A DNA stretch of 64,000 nucleotides from positions 20,685 to 84,684 of the forward strand of contig JAWVEY010000055.1 of the NCBI GenBank assembly GCA_033856515.1, written 5' to 3'. Positions 46,752 to 55,122 of this stretch are shown here, in pieces. Below the pieces are notes generated by a model. That model saw only the letters and a list, made by a program, of their open reading frames with translations, was not told where the DNA came from and did not search any database. Positions within the stretch are counted from its first letter, which is position 1. Each line of letters starts with the position of its first letter. Made by a program: the position numbers and the translations under genes. The DNA is from JALZKA01 sp033856515. Its GTDB lineage: Bacteria > Actinomycetota > Thermoleophilia > Solirubrobacterales > 70-9.

Positions 46752-47324
46752 GTGGCTGACCACAAGCTCTCGGAACAGCTTCTCGTCCACGTCGAGATCC
46801 CAAAGGGCTCGCGCAACAAGTACGAGTACGACGAGGGGATCGACCGGATCATCCTCGACCGGTTCCTCTCCTCCTCGATGGTCTACCCGACTGACTACGG
46901 GTACCTGATCGACCACTGGGGGCGTGACGGGGACCCGCTGGACGCGCTGGTTTGCGTCTCCGAGCCGACCTTCCCCGGGTGCGTCATCGCGGTCAAACCC
47001 GTGGCGCTCTTCAAGATGCGCGACGACAAGGGCGAGGACGACAAGGTCGTTTGCGTTCCCAACCACGACCCAGGCTGGAACCACGCCGAGACGCTCGAAG
47101 ACATTCCGAAGCAGCTCCAGAACGAGATCACGCACTTCTTCTCCGTCTACAAGCAACTCGAGGGCAAGGAGGTCGAGGTCGACGGGTGGAAGACGCTCGA
47201 GGACGCGCGCGAAGTGATCGCCGACGGCAAGCGCCTGTGGGACGAGCGCATGGGGTCTGACCCCAAGACGACTGACGTTCCGGAGGAAGAGGAGCAGTCA
47301 AGGGGGTCTGACCCCTCCGCGTGA
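46752..47324 (+). CDS. ppa: Inorganic pyrophosphatase, family I
   Basis: The 190-residue cytoplasmic enzyme hydrolyses pyrophosphate with Mg2+. The signature DGDPLDALV at 59-67 with D59/D64 and the later KGEDDKVVCVP with its metal-binding aspartates are intact, as are the N-terminal IPKGSRNKYEYD and YPTDYGYL. Two copies of the palindrome GGGGTCTGACCCC lie in frame near the 3' end and are translated as GSDP twice, giving a C-terminal tail of about 25 residues that other family I enzymes lack. Removing that tail would leave a normal-length enzyme. Confidence 0.93.
   Translation: MADHKLSEQLLVHVEIPKGSRNKYEYDEGIDRIILDRFLSSSMVYPTDYGYLIDHWGRDGDPLDALVCVSEPTFPGCVIAVKPVALFKMRDDKGEDDKVVCVPNHDPGWNHAETLEDIPKQLQNEITHFFSVYKQLEGKEVEVDGWKTLEDAREVIADGKRLWDERMGSDPKTTDVPEEEEQSRGSDPSA
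47251..47265. repeat. GGGGTCTGACCCC palindrome inside ppa, copy A
   Basis: TGGGGTCTGACCCCA is a perfect 7-1-7 palindrome read within the ppa frame as part of M-G-S-D-P. Copy B is 38 bases further on. Confidence 0.7.
47303..47315. repeat. GGGGTCTGACCCC palindrome inside ppa, copy B
   Basis: The same 13-base palindrome occurs again and is read in the same frame as R-G-S-D-P just before the ppa stop. Two identical short palindromes at a gene end suggest insertion of a REP-like unit. Confidence 0.7.
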
Positions 47325-47351
47325 ACCGGCGCATCGCGCGCTCTCGATCTG

Positions 47352-47357
47352 TACTTT
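47352..47357 (+). promoter_or_regulatory. -10-like hexamer of the S15-like hydrolase gene
   Basis: TACTTT lies six bases before the GTG at 47364. Confidence 0.35.
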
Positions 47358-47363
47358 CGCCTT

Positions 47364-49211
47364 GTGGGGAAAACACGTATCGCCATTCTCGTGGCGGGCG
47401 CGGCAATGCTCGTTGCCGCCTCGCCCGCTCAAGCTGAGATCCAGTCCGTCTTCAACGGCGCGGTCCCGTGTGAGACGCGCGAGGACGGCTCGCGCTTCTG
47501 TGGCGGCTCGGACACCGTCGTGGAAACCTTCGACGGCCAGCTGATCGACGTGAACGTCGCGTTCCCGCCGGAGCCCGCATCGGGCCCTGACGGCCCGTAC
47601 CCGCTCGTAATGCAGTTCCACGGCTACGGCGGCTCGGAGCTCGACGCCGACGACCTGTCGCGCTGGACCAAGCAGGGCTACGCCGCCTTCTCGATGTCGG
47701 ACCGCGGCTTCGGCCCCTGCGGCACTAAGCCCACTCCGCCGGCCCGGTGCGCCTCGGGCGGATGGGTGCGTTTGATGGACACCCGCTTCGAGATCCGCGA
47801 CGCCCAGCTCTTCGCGGGAATGCTCGTCGACGAGGACATAGTCCAGAAAGGTGCGATCGCCTCGGCAGGGGGCTCGTACGGCGGCGGCCTCTCGATGGCC
47901 CTCGCGGCTCTCAAGAACCGGACGATGATGGAGGACGGGTCGCTCGAGCCGTGGAAGAGCCCGGAGGGCAGGCGCATCAGCCTCGCGGCCGCAATCCCCG
48001 AGATCCCGTGGACCGACCTTGCCAACTCGCTCATGCCGAACGGGCGCACGCTCGACTACGTGGCTGACGCTCCCTACGCAGGCCCGGACGGTGATGCGCC
48101 CGTCGGCGTCATGAAGCAGACCTTCGTCGCGGGCCTCTACGCCTCCGGCGAGGCGACCGGCCTATACGCGCCGCCCCTGGTCGATCCCGATGCGGACCTG
48201 CGCACGTGGTTCGTCCGGATCAACGCGGGGGAGCCGTACACGGACCCGGTCGTCACCGACGTGCTCGACGAGATCGTCACGCACCACTCGTCGTACTACA
48301 TCGATCATTCGATCCCGCCCGCGCCGCTCTTGATCTCGAATGGCTGGACGGACGACATCTTCCCGCCGGACGAGGCGATCCGCTTCTACAACCGCACCCG
48401 CAGCCAGTACAAGGGCGCGGACATCTCCCTCTTCTTCCTCGATTACGGCCACCAGCGGGGGCAGAACAAGGACGCCGACATCGAGCTTCTTCGTGACCAT
48501 CAGGACGCGTTTCTCGCGCATCACCTCACCGGTGCCAAGAAGCCGAAGGGCGGCGTGACCACGCTGACCCAGACATGCGGCACGGACGAGCCCTCGGGCG
48601 GCCCGTATCACGCCCGCTCGTGGGCAAAGATCGCGCGCGGCGAGATCCGCGGCAAGTTCAAGCCCGCCCAGACGATCCTTCCGACTGTGCCTGGCGACCT
48701 CGCTCGCGGGCAGGCCTACGACCCGATCTCGGGCGGCGGCGCATGCGCGACCGCTCCCGGCTCCGATCAGTCAGGTACCGCCTCGTACCGGCTCGACCCA
48801 GCGCCCGCCGGTGGTTTCACGCTGATGGGCTCGCCCACTGTCATCTCGAAGATCACGTCCTCGAGCCCGACGTCGCAGGTCGCCTCTCGCCTTCTTGACG
48901 TCGACGAGAACGGCGACGCGACACTTGTCGCCCGCGGCATCTACCGGCCGGAGGCATCGGGCAAGCAGGTCTTCCAACTCCACCCGAACGGTTACGAGTT
49001 CGCCGAGGGCCATGTGGCAAAGCTCGAGCTTCTGCCCGTCGACGCCCCTTACGGCCGGGCGTCGGACGGCCAGGCCCCGGTAACGGTCGAAAAGCTGAAG
49101 CTCCGCCTGCCCGTCCTCGAAAAGGGTGGGAAGCGCGGCGCCCTGGTACGCCGGCCGGCGAAGAAGTTCGTGCCCGAGGGCTACGAGCTCGCGCGTGGTC
49201 AGAAGCGCTGA
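47364..49211 (+). CDS. Secreted CocE/NonD (X-Pro dipeptidyl-peptidase S15-like) hydrolase
   Basis: The 615-residue protein has a signal peptide (hydrophobic residues 5-20, cleavage near AQAE), an alpha/beta hydrolase domain with nucleophile S171 (ASAGGSYGGGLS), an acid region SNGWTDDIFPPDE and FLDYGHQRG with the histidine, and a C-terminal beta domain from about residue 420 typical of PepX/CocE proteins. Members cleave dipeptides from N-terminal Pro or Ala substrates, cocaine-type esters or acyl esters. It would act outside the cell. Four cysteines near the N-terminus may form disulphides. Confidence 0.85.
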   Translation: MGKTRIAILVAGAAMLVAASPAQAEIQSVFNGAVPCETREDGSRFCGGSDTVVETFDGQLIDVNVAFPPEPASGPDGPYPLVMQFHGYGGSELDADDLSRWTKQGYAAFSMSDRGFGPCGTKPTPPARCASGGWVRLMDTRFEIRDAQLFAGMLVDEDIVQKGAIASAGGSYGGGLSMALAALKNRTMMEDGSLEPWKSPEGRRISLAAAIPEIPWTDLANSLMPNGRTLDYVADAPYAGPDGDAPVGVMKQTFVAGLYASGEATGLYAPPLVDPDADLRTWFVRINAGEPYTDPVVTDVLDEIVTHHSSYYIDHSIPPAPLLISNGWTDDIFPPDEAIRFYNRTRSQYKGADISLFFLDYGHQRGQNKDADIELLRDHQDAFLAHHLTGAKKPKGGVTTLTQTCGTDEPSGGPYHARSWAKIARGEIRGKFKPAQTILPTVPGDLARGQAYDPISGGGACATAPGSDQSGTASYRLDPAPAGGFTLMGSPTVISKITSSSPTSQVASRLLDVDENGDATLVARGIYRPEASGKQVFQLHPNGYEFAEGHVAKLELLPVDAPYGRASDGQAPVTVEKLKLRLPVLEKGGKRGALVRRPAKKFVPEGYELARGQKR

Positions 49212-49272
49212 GCTTGCGATTCTGAGTGCGTACCGGCGTAGTTTGGGTGGCCGTTCTCTAGACTCGCGCCCC

Positions 49273-49307
49273 GCACCCCGGGTGCAGACGCCAAAGAGAG
49301 AGGCGTC
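49273..49307 (+). other. Two tandem hairpins in the aquaporin gene leader
   Basis: GCACCC-C-GGGTGC at 49273-49285 is followed by GACGCC-N9-GGCGTC at 49287-49307, both perfect stems, about 35 bases before the GTG at 49343. The 131-base intergenic region is the longest in the window. The hairpins may be a terminator for the upstream gene or an RNA regulatory leader. Confidence 0.4.
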
Positions 49308-49342
49308 GTGAAACTTTTCCAACGCAGGAGGTTCAAGAAGCA

Positions 49343-50131
49343 GTGAAAGACCGAGGTCTGGCCGCATACATTTCAGAGCTGCTCGGGACGCTCGTCCTGG
49401 TCATGTTCATCGGCTTCGTGCTCTCGCTGTTCAACCAGACCGATCCTGCTTCGGGAACCGGCGCGGACTTCGCCGTCATCGGCCTCGTGCACGCTTTCGG
49501 CCTCTTCGCGCTGATCATGACCTTCGGCGCGGTGTCAGGCGGGCACTTCAATCCCGCGGTCACCATCTCCGCTGCGATCCAGAAGCGGATCGACGTCGTC
49601 GATGCGGTCGTCTACATCCTCGCCCAGCTCTCGGGCGCCGTGCTCGGCGCGCTCCTCGTCAAGAGCCTGATCGAGGACGAGGGCAGCCTCGGCGGCTACG
49701 GAAGCGCTCAGATCTCCCCGGCCCTGAGTGGAGACTTCGCCGGCTTCGTCATCGAGGCGATCGGAACCTTCGTCCTGGTCCTCGTGATCTGCTCGGTTGC
49801 GCTGAACCCGCGCGCTCGCCAGGAGTGGGCGCCGCTGGCGATCGGCTCGACGCTTGGCTTCCTGGTGATGATCTTCGGTCCCCTGACGGGCGGCTCGTTC
49901 AACCCCGCCCGCTGGTTCGGCCCCGCCCTGATCGGCGACACCCTAGAGGCCTCGATGCTCTTGCCTTACGTCCTCGGACCGATCGTCGGGGCGCTTCTGG
50001 CGACCGCGGTCTACAAGTTCGTGATTTCCGGCCCGCAGTTCGCTGAGGGTCCCGAGCCGCCCACGTCCGACGCCCGTGCGGTCGGCCAGGCGGTCAAGGA
50101 TGCGGAGACGCGCACCCACAACAAAACGTAA
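49343..50131 (+). CDS. Aquaporin / MIP family channel
   Basis: The 262-residue channel has six membrane segments plus two half-helices carrying the NPA motifs at 70-72 (GGHFNPAV) and 187-189 (GGSFNPAR, with the selectivity-filter arginine R190). The position equivalent to the filter histidine appears to be a small residue, which would favour glycerol or another small solute over water, though this needs alignment. The C-terminal tail is polar. AGGAGG lies eleven bases before the GTG, a long but usable spacing. Confidence 0.9.
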   Translation: MKDRGLAAYISELLGTLVLVMFIGFVLSLFNQTDPASGTGADFAVIGLVHAFGLFALIMTFGAVSGGHFNPAVTISAAIQKRIDVVDAVVYILAQLSGAVLGALLVKSLIEDEGSLGGYGSAQISPALSGDFAGFVIEAIGTFVLVLVICSVALNPRARQEWAPLAIGSTLGFLVMIFGPLTGGSFNPARWFGPALIGDTLEASMLLPYVLGPIVGALLATAVYKFVISGPQFAEGPEPPTSDARAVGQAVKDAETRTHNKT

Positions 50132-50147
50132 GGCTTACGCGCTCGTC

Positions 50148-50153
50148 TAGCCT
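50148..50153 (+). promoter_or_regulatory. -10-like hexamer of fbiC
   Basis: TAGCCT lies seven bases before the GTG at 50161; no Shine-Dalgarno sequence precedes the start. Confidence 0.4.
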
Positions 50154-50160
50154 GAAGCCC

Positions 50161-52383
50161 GTGCGCCGGGTTACTTTTTCGCGCAACTACACCCTGTCGC
50201 TCTCGCGCACGTGCCGGTGCGTGTGCAAGTACTGCTCGTTCGCGACGCGCAAGGCGCACCTCTACGCGCCCGACGAGGTCGAGGCGAAGCTCGATGAGGC
50301 GCTGAGAAGGAACGCCAAGGAGCTCCTCGTCCTGACGGGCGAGCGGCCGGAGGTGAACGCCGAAGTGGCGGAGCGCCTGCGCTCCTACGGCCACGAGGAC
50401 TTCGTCTCTTACGTCGCGTGGGCCTGCGAGCGGGCGCTCGAGCGCGGCCTACTCCCACACACGAACCTCGGCGCGCTACCTCGCGAGGACCTGGCGCGCC
50501 TTCGCGAGGCCACGGCATCGCAGGGCCTGATGCTCGAATCGATCTCCGAGCGCCTGATGGAGACCGTCCACGCCGGCTCGCCGACGAAGCATCCCGCCGT
50601 CCGCATGGAGACCATCGACGCCGCCGGCGAGCTCCGCATCCCGTTCACCTCGGGCATCCTCGTGGGCATTGGCGAGACCGAGGAGGAGAGGATCGCCTCG
50701 CTCGAGGCGCTCGCCTCCTCGCACTCCCGCCATGGCCACATCCAGGAGGTGATCCTCCAGAACTACGTTCCGCACCCCCGCTACTACGGCCAGGAGGTCG
50801 CCGACATCGCCGATGAGGCCGCGAAGCGCCGATGGGCGAACGGCGTGTCGGCGCCAGGCGACGAGGCGCCCATGCCGGACTGGGCGTCGCCGATCACGGT
50901 CGACGACATGAAGCTGCTCGTGGCCGAGTGCCGGCGGCTCATGCCCGATGTCGGCATCCAGATCCCGCCGAACCTGGCCGACTGGTGGGACGAGCTGGTC
51001 GAGGCGGGAGCCACAGACCTGGGTGGCCTTTCGGCCAACGGTGACCACATCTCGCCCGAGCACGCGTTCCCGAGCCCGCACGAGGTGAGAAAGCGCCTCG
51101 CGCCCCAGGGCTATGCGCTTACCGAGCGCCTCTGCGTCTATCCGCAATACCTGGAGCCGGAGTGGATGGACCAGGGGGTCCTCGACGTGGTGAAGCTCAA
51201 GTACTGGAGCTTCATCCCGCGGCGCGGCTCCGGCAGACGGGAAGAGAGGGAGATCGATCCGGAGTTGGCACCGGCCGCGATTGAGCGCGCGCTCGCGGAT
51301 GATCCGCTTACCGAGGCTCAGCTGACGGCACTCTTCGCGGAGCGCCGTCCTGAGGTGATCGAGGACATGCGCATCGCGGCGGACTCGCTTCGCGCCGAGC
51401 TCGCCGGGGAGACCGCGACGTTCGTCGTCAACCGGAACATCAACTTCACGAACGTCTGCGTTGTCGGCTGCGCGTTCTGCGGCTTCGGCCAGGGCCGCCG
51501 CTCGCCCGACGCCTATGAGGTGACCGAGGACGAGTTCCAGCGCCGCATCGGCGAGGCCGTCGACTTCGGCGCAACCGAGATCTGCATGCAGGGAGGCATC
51601 CACCCCGACTATGAGCTCGCCGACTACGGCCGCTGGCTCTCGCTCGCCAAGGAAGCGGCGCCGCAGCTCCACCTCCACGCGTACTCGCCGATGGAGGTCC
51701 ACTACATGTGCGAGCGATCCGGCTGCACGCCCGACCAGGTCTTCGAGTACCTAGTCGAACAGGGCCTGGGGTCCACGCCGGGAACCGCTGCCGAGGTTCT
51801 CGACGACGGGGTGCGCGCTCGCATCTCGCCCAACAAGCTTCCAGTGGCGCGCTGGGTCGAGATCATCGAGGCCTCGCACCGGGCGGGACTGCGCTCGACC
51901 TCGACCGTCATGTTCGGCCACATCGAGGAGCCCTGGGAGCTGGCTCGCCACATGCGAGTGATCCGGGAGCTGCAGGAGCGCACGGGGGGCATCACCGAGT
52001 TCGTGCCCCTCTCGTTCATCCCCTTCCACACGATGCTCGGCCGCACACATGGGATCGAGGAGATCTCGCGCGAGGAGAACCTCAAGCACACCGCGGCCTT
52101 CCGTCTCGCCCTTGGCCGGACGATCAAGAACCTTCAGGCGAGCTGGGTCAAGATGGGGATCGACGCTGCGACCGAGAGCCTGCGCTGGGGCGTGAACGAC
52201 CTTGGCGGGACGCTGATGGAGGAGTCGATCTCGCGTATGGCCGGTTCGCAGCACGGCGACCGCCTCGACCCCGAGGACCTGATCGGCGCCGCGCGCGCCG
52301 CCGGCCGAACACCCGCGCAGCGCACGACCCTCTACGAGATCATCGAGACGTACCCGCCCGAGCCGGCCGCGCTCACCGCGTAG
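50161..52383 (+). CDS. fbiC: FO synthase FbiC (CofG-CofH fusion), radical SAM
   Basis: The 740-residue enzyme joins two radical SAM domains. The N-terminal CofG half has C18-x3-C22-x2-C25 (TCRCVCKYC) and the C-terminal CofH half has C433-x3-C437-x2-C440 (VCVVGCAFCGFG). Together they make 7,8-didemethyl-8-hydroxy-5-deazariboflavin, the F420 chromophore, from tyrosine and a pyrimidine precursor. The fused form is typical of actinobacteria. It converges on the YbdK-PuuD pair and lies 2 kb from the other F420 genes on the opposite strand. Confidence 0.95.
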   Translation: MRRVTFSRNYTLSLSRTCRCVCKYCSFATRKAHLYAPDEVEAKLDEALRRNAKELLVLTGERPEVNAEVAERLRSYGHEDFVSYVAWACERALERGLLPHTNLGALPREDLARLREATASQGLMLESISERLMETVHAGSPTKHPAVRMETIDAAGELRIPFTSGILVGIGETEEERIASLEALASSHSRHGHIQEVILQNYVPHPRYYGQEVADIADEAAKRRWANGVSAPGDEAPMPDWASPITVDDMKLLVAECRRLMPDVGIQIPPNLADWWDELVEAGATDLGGLSANGDHISPEHAFPSPHEVRKRLAPQGYALTERLCVYPQYLEPEWMDQGVLDVVKLKYWSFIPRRGSGRREEREIDPELAPAAIERALADDPLTEAQLTALFAERRPEVIEDMRIAADSLRAELAGETATFVVNRNINFTNVCVVGCAFCGFGQGRRSPDAYEVTEDEFQRRIGEAVDFGATEICMQGGIHPDYELADYGRWLSLAKEAAPQLHLHAYSPMEVHYMCERSGCTPDQVFEYLVEQGLGSTPGTAAEVLDDGVRARISPNKLPVARWVEIIEASHRAGLRSTSTVMFGHIEEPWELARHMRVIRELQERTGGITEFVPLSFIPFHTMLGRTHGIEEISREENLKHTAAFRLALGRTIKNLQASWVKMGIDAATESLRWGVNDLGGTLMEESISRMAGSQHGDRLDPEDLIGAARAAGRTPAQRTTLYEIIETYPPEPAALTA

Positions 52384-52387
52384 CCCT

Positions 52388-52400
52388 GGTGCCAGGCACC
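52388..52400. repeat. REP-like palindrome, copy 3 (single GGTGCC-A-GGCACC unit)
   Basis: This single 6-1-6 palindrome is identical to one arm of the elements at 35101 and 45284. It lies four bases after the fbiC stop, and its last base begins the CTA complement of the convergent YbdK stop. Confidence 0.6.
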
Positions 52401-53527
52401 TAGCCGACGAGGAGTGAGGCCTGGAGCTCGTCGGCGAGCCAGGGCGCGACGGCCTCGATGCCGTTACGGTCGAAGACCTCGCGCTGGCGGTCGGCTCCGT
52501 TCGAGTTGCAGAGGTCGCGCACTCGGGCAAGCTCTGACTCGCAGCCCAACTCGCGAGCGTGCGGCTCGGAAACCTCTAGCGCATCGTTGACCCATTCCGG
52601 GAGCGGGACCAGGCTTTCGGTGTGGAGGTCGATGAGGCACGCCTCGGTGCCGTCGCGGGAGGCCAGGAACCGGTTCTCGGCCACTGCCTCGCGCCTGGCC
52701 TCGGCGGTGATGTCGCCCTCGACCGCCTCCTTGACGAGGCATTGCATCAGGGCGACGAGCGCGGCCACGTCCTCCAGCCGCGACTGGGTGTCGGCGATGC
52801 GGATCTCGATCGTGCCGAACCGGGGCTGGAGCCTCGCGTCCCACCACAGGAACGTCGGCTCGGGGATCGCGCCAGAGCGGATCAGAAAATCGACGCGCTC
52901 GGCCCAGTCCTCAAAGGTCGCGAAGTACGGGGGCAGCCCGGTGCGCGGGAAGGCGCCGAAGAGGGAAGTGCGGGTCGACGCGAGGCCCGAGTCGCGCGCC
53001 TGCCAGAACGGCGAGTTGGCCGAGAGCGCGAGCACGATCGGGAGGCGCTCGCGGATGCCGTTGAGCGCCGCGATCGCCGTGTCTGCGCTGGGGACGGCGA
53101 TGTGCACGTGCATCGCCATCGTCGGCTCCCGCCGCGCCAGCTCGCGCATCGTCTCCAGCACCTTCTGGTAGCGGTCCTGCTCGGGCACCTGGGTCTCGAC
53201 CCACGTGGCCATGGGGTGGGTCCCTGCGCCGGCGGCTCTCAGTCCGAGCTTTGCGAGCGGCTCGATCAAAAGATTGCGCACGCCGCCGAGCGCCGCCACG
53301 GCGTTTGCCACCGTCGCCTGCGGGCTGGTCTCGACCTCGACCACCGCCGAGTGCGTCTCCAGCGAACAGAAGGGCATCCGATCGCCGATGCTCGCGAGGA
53401 CCTCCTCGCCCCGGAAGCTGAGGCGCCCGGTCTCGTCGACCAGCATCAACTCCTCTTCGATGCCGATCGAGTACATGGAAGAGTGCGGCTCTTCCGGCCA
53501 TTCTGCCCAGCGGGGAAGCTCCGTCAC
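52400..53527 (-). CDS. YbdK-type carboxylate-amine ligase (GCS2 family)
   Basis: The 375-residue enzyme belongs to the glutamate-cysteine ligase 2 family: SIGIEEELMLVD, THSAVVEVETSPQ, MHVHIAVPSAD and GTIEIRIADTQ are family segments that form the ATP and metal site. Characterised relatives make gamma-glutamylcysteine or weaker gamma-glutamyl amides. The product enters no obvious thiol pathway here. The gene overlaps the upstream gamma-glutamyl-hydrolase-like gene by four bases (ATGA), so one transcript makes and can break gamma-glutamyl bonds. Confidence 0.85.
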   Translation of the reverse strand: MTELPRWAEWPEEPHSSMYSIGIEEELMLVDETGRLSFRGEEVLASIGDRMPFCSLETHSAVVEVETSPQATVANAVAALGGVRNLLIEPLAKLGLRAAGAGTHPMATWVETQVPEQDRYQKVLETMRELARREPTMAMHVHIAVPSADTAIAALNGIRERLPIVLALSANSPFWQARDSGLASTRTSLFGAFPRTGLPPYFATFEDWAERVDFLIRSGAIPEPTFLWWDARLQPRFGTIEIRIADTQSRLEDVAALVALMQCLVKEAVEGDITAEARREAVAENRFLASRDGTEACLIDLHTESLVPLPEWVNDALEVSEPHARELGCESELARVRDLCNSNGADRQREVFDRNGIEAVAPWLADELQASLLVG

Positions 53528-54291
53528 GCAGGCACCCGGCCGCCCGCATCATGCGCGCGACAGGCTTCAACGAACGCTGCGAAGAGGCGTTCGGCGGGCT
53601 CGTCCTCCATCGCTTCGGCATGCCACTGCACGCCGACCACGAAATCCCGATTGGGCGCCTCGATTCCTTCGATGACGCCGTCGGGCGACCAAGCGACGGC
53701 GCGGAGACCGCGGCCGAGCTGGTCGGAGGCTTGATGGTGAAAGGAGTTCACCACTAGCTCTGTAGTACCCAATGCGCGCGCAAGCACACTGTCTGGCTCG
53801 ATCTCCACCGGGTGGCTGATGTTCGGCTCGCCGTGGCCACGGCGGTGGCGGATCTCCAAATCCTCGCGTACGGGGAGATCCTGGAAGAGCGTGCCGCTGC
53901 GCATGATGTTCAGCGCTTGCGCGCCCCGGCAGATCGCGAGGATTGGGAGCCGGGCGTCGAAGGCCGCCTTGGCGACGGCGAGCTCCGCGTCGTCGAGATC
54001 CAGCCAAGTGGGACCGAGCGCTGGGTCCTCGTCCTGCCCGTACGCCCTGGGGTGGATGTCAGGTCCGCCAGAGAGGCAGACGCCCGAAACTCGGCCGATC
54101 AGTTCCTCCATGTCCTCGGCGGGTAGCGGAGGGACCACGACCGGCAGGCCGCCGACCGATTCGATGGCCTGGAGGTAGCGCATGCCGAGCGCCATCTCGG
54201 GGCGAGCAGGCTCGCCCTCAGGGATGGGCTGGATCTGCTCCGCCACGCGGACCTCGGACGTGGTGACTGCGATTAGTGGCAACCGGCCCAC
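53524..54291 (-). CDS. Gamma-glutamyl-GABA hydrolase-like class I glutamine amidotransferase (PuuD type)
   Basis: The 255-residue enzyme has a class I glutaminase triad: C121 in AICRGAQALN, and H224 and E226 in GVQWHAE (the usual Pro is Ala). LSGGPDIHPRAYG and SFHHQASDQLG are typical PuuD segments. PuuD hydrolyses gamma-glutamyl-gamma-aminobutyrate in putrescine breakdown; other members act on other gamma-glutamyl amines. It precedes and overlaps the YbdK-type ligase. A TAACCT hexamer lies six bases before the GTG, separating the pair from the F420 genes 90 bases away. Confidence 0.85.
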   Translation of the reverse strand: MGRLPLIAVTTSEVRVAEQIQPIPEGEPARPEMALGMRYLQAIESVGGLPVVVPPLPAEDMEELIGRVSGVCLSGGPDIHPRAYGQDEDPALGPTWLDLDDAELAVAKAAFDARLPILAICRGAQALNIMRSGTLFQDLPVREDLEIRHRRGHGEPNISHPVEIEPDSVLARALGTTELVVNSFHHQASDQLGRGLRAVAWSPDGVIEGIEAPNRDFVVGVQWHAEAMEDEPAERLFAAFVEACRAHDAGGRVPA

Positions 54292-54297
54292 GACTTT

Positions 54298-54303
54298 AGG
54301 TTA
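54298..54303 (-). promoter_or_regulatory. -10-like hexamer of the gamma-glutamyl hydrolase/ligase pair
   Basis: TAACCT on the minus strand lies six bases before the GTG at 54291, indicating a transcript separate from the F420 operon upstream. Confidence 0.4.
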
Positions 54304-54381
54304 GGCCTCGGAGGCCACCGGTCCACTGTCCATCCGTCCAAGCGGAACAGGCTTTGAGGCGCCCTTCGGGCGAGCGCTGAG

Positions 54382-55122
54382 TTAGCGGAAGAGGTCGCGG
54401 TCCGCGTCGCGGCGGAGCGATGCGGCGCCTGGGCCGTCCTCGCGCGTCACGTGTCGTCCCAGCCCGCTCACGACGACCACAGGCGTGCCTGAGGCCTTGT
54501 CTCGAGCGAGATCCGCAGCGGCCGCGACTTCGTCGGCGATCGCGATCATCGTTGCCCCCAGGAGCTGTCCCTCGCGGTCGGTCAAGCCGCGCCAGTCGTC
54601 GATGGGGCGAAGGCCCGCGCAGCCGATCGCCACCTCGGTTTGCCCGAGGCGCCACGGCCGGCCGAAGCTGTCGACGATGACGATGGCTGGACGGGTCTCG
54701 CCGGACCTCGCGATCTCGGCGCGGATACGCCGGGCGGATTCGTCGGCGTCCTCCGGAAGGAGGGCCACCATGCCATCGCCCGGCACGTTCGAGGCATCGA
54801 TCCCCGCGTTGGCGCAGACGAGGCCGCCGTTCGTCTCGACGATCAGAACGCCGTTCTCGGCGCGGAGAACCTCGCGGCTCTCGGTGAGGATCAGTTCCAC
54901 GAGTCGCGGGCTCTTGTCGAGCTCTGCGGCCAGTACTTGGGCACGATCCGAGGGCTCGACGCTCGCGAGGTCGCGAATCCGCCCCTCCGCCTTCGACACG
55001 ATCTTCTGGGAGATCACGATGACGTCGTTGTCACGCGGCTCGCAGGCCGCCGCGATCATCACCCCCAACGGCGCGCCGGCGGAGACCTCGGGGATCCCGT
55101 CGACCGGGCGGACCTCGATCAA
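54382..55122 (-). CDS. cofE: Coenzyme F420-0:L-glutamate ligase (CofE domain of FbiB)
   Basis: The 246-residue protein is a stand-alone CofE domain: VISQKIVSKAEGRI, GLVCANAGIDASNVPGDGM, IVDSFGRPWRLGQTEVAIGCAGLRPIDDWRG and the later GATMIAIADEVAAAADL. It adds glutamates to F420-0 with GTP, the last step of F420 assembly. In mycobacterial FbiB a nitroreductase-like domain follows; that domain is absent here, so reduction of dehydro-F420 must be done by another protein. It overlaps the CofC gene by four bases and is the last gene of the npdG-cofD-cofC-cofE operon. Confidence 0.92.
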   Translation of the reverse strand: MIEVRPVDGIPEVSAGAPLGVMIAAACEPRDNDVIVISQKIVSKAEGRIRDLASVEPSDRAQVLAAELDKSPRLVELILTESREVLRAENGVLIVETNGGLVCANAGIDASNVPGDGMVALLPEDADESARRIRAEIARSGETRPAIVIVDSFGRPWRLGQTEVAIGCAGLRPIDDWRGLTDREGQLLGATMIAIADEVAAAADLARDKASGTPVVVVSGLGRHVTREDGPGAASLRRDADRDLFR

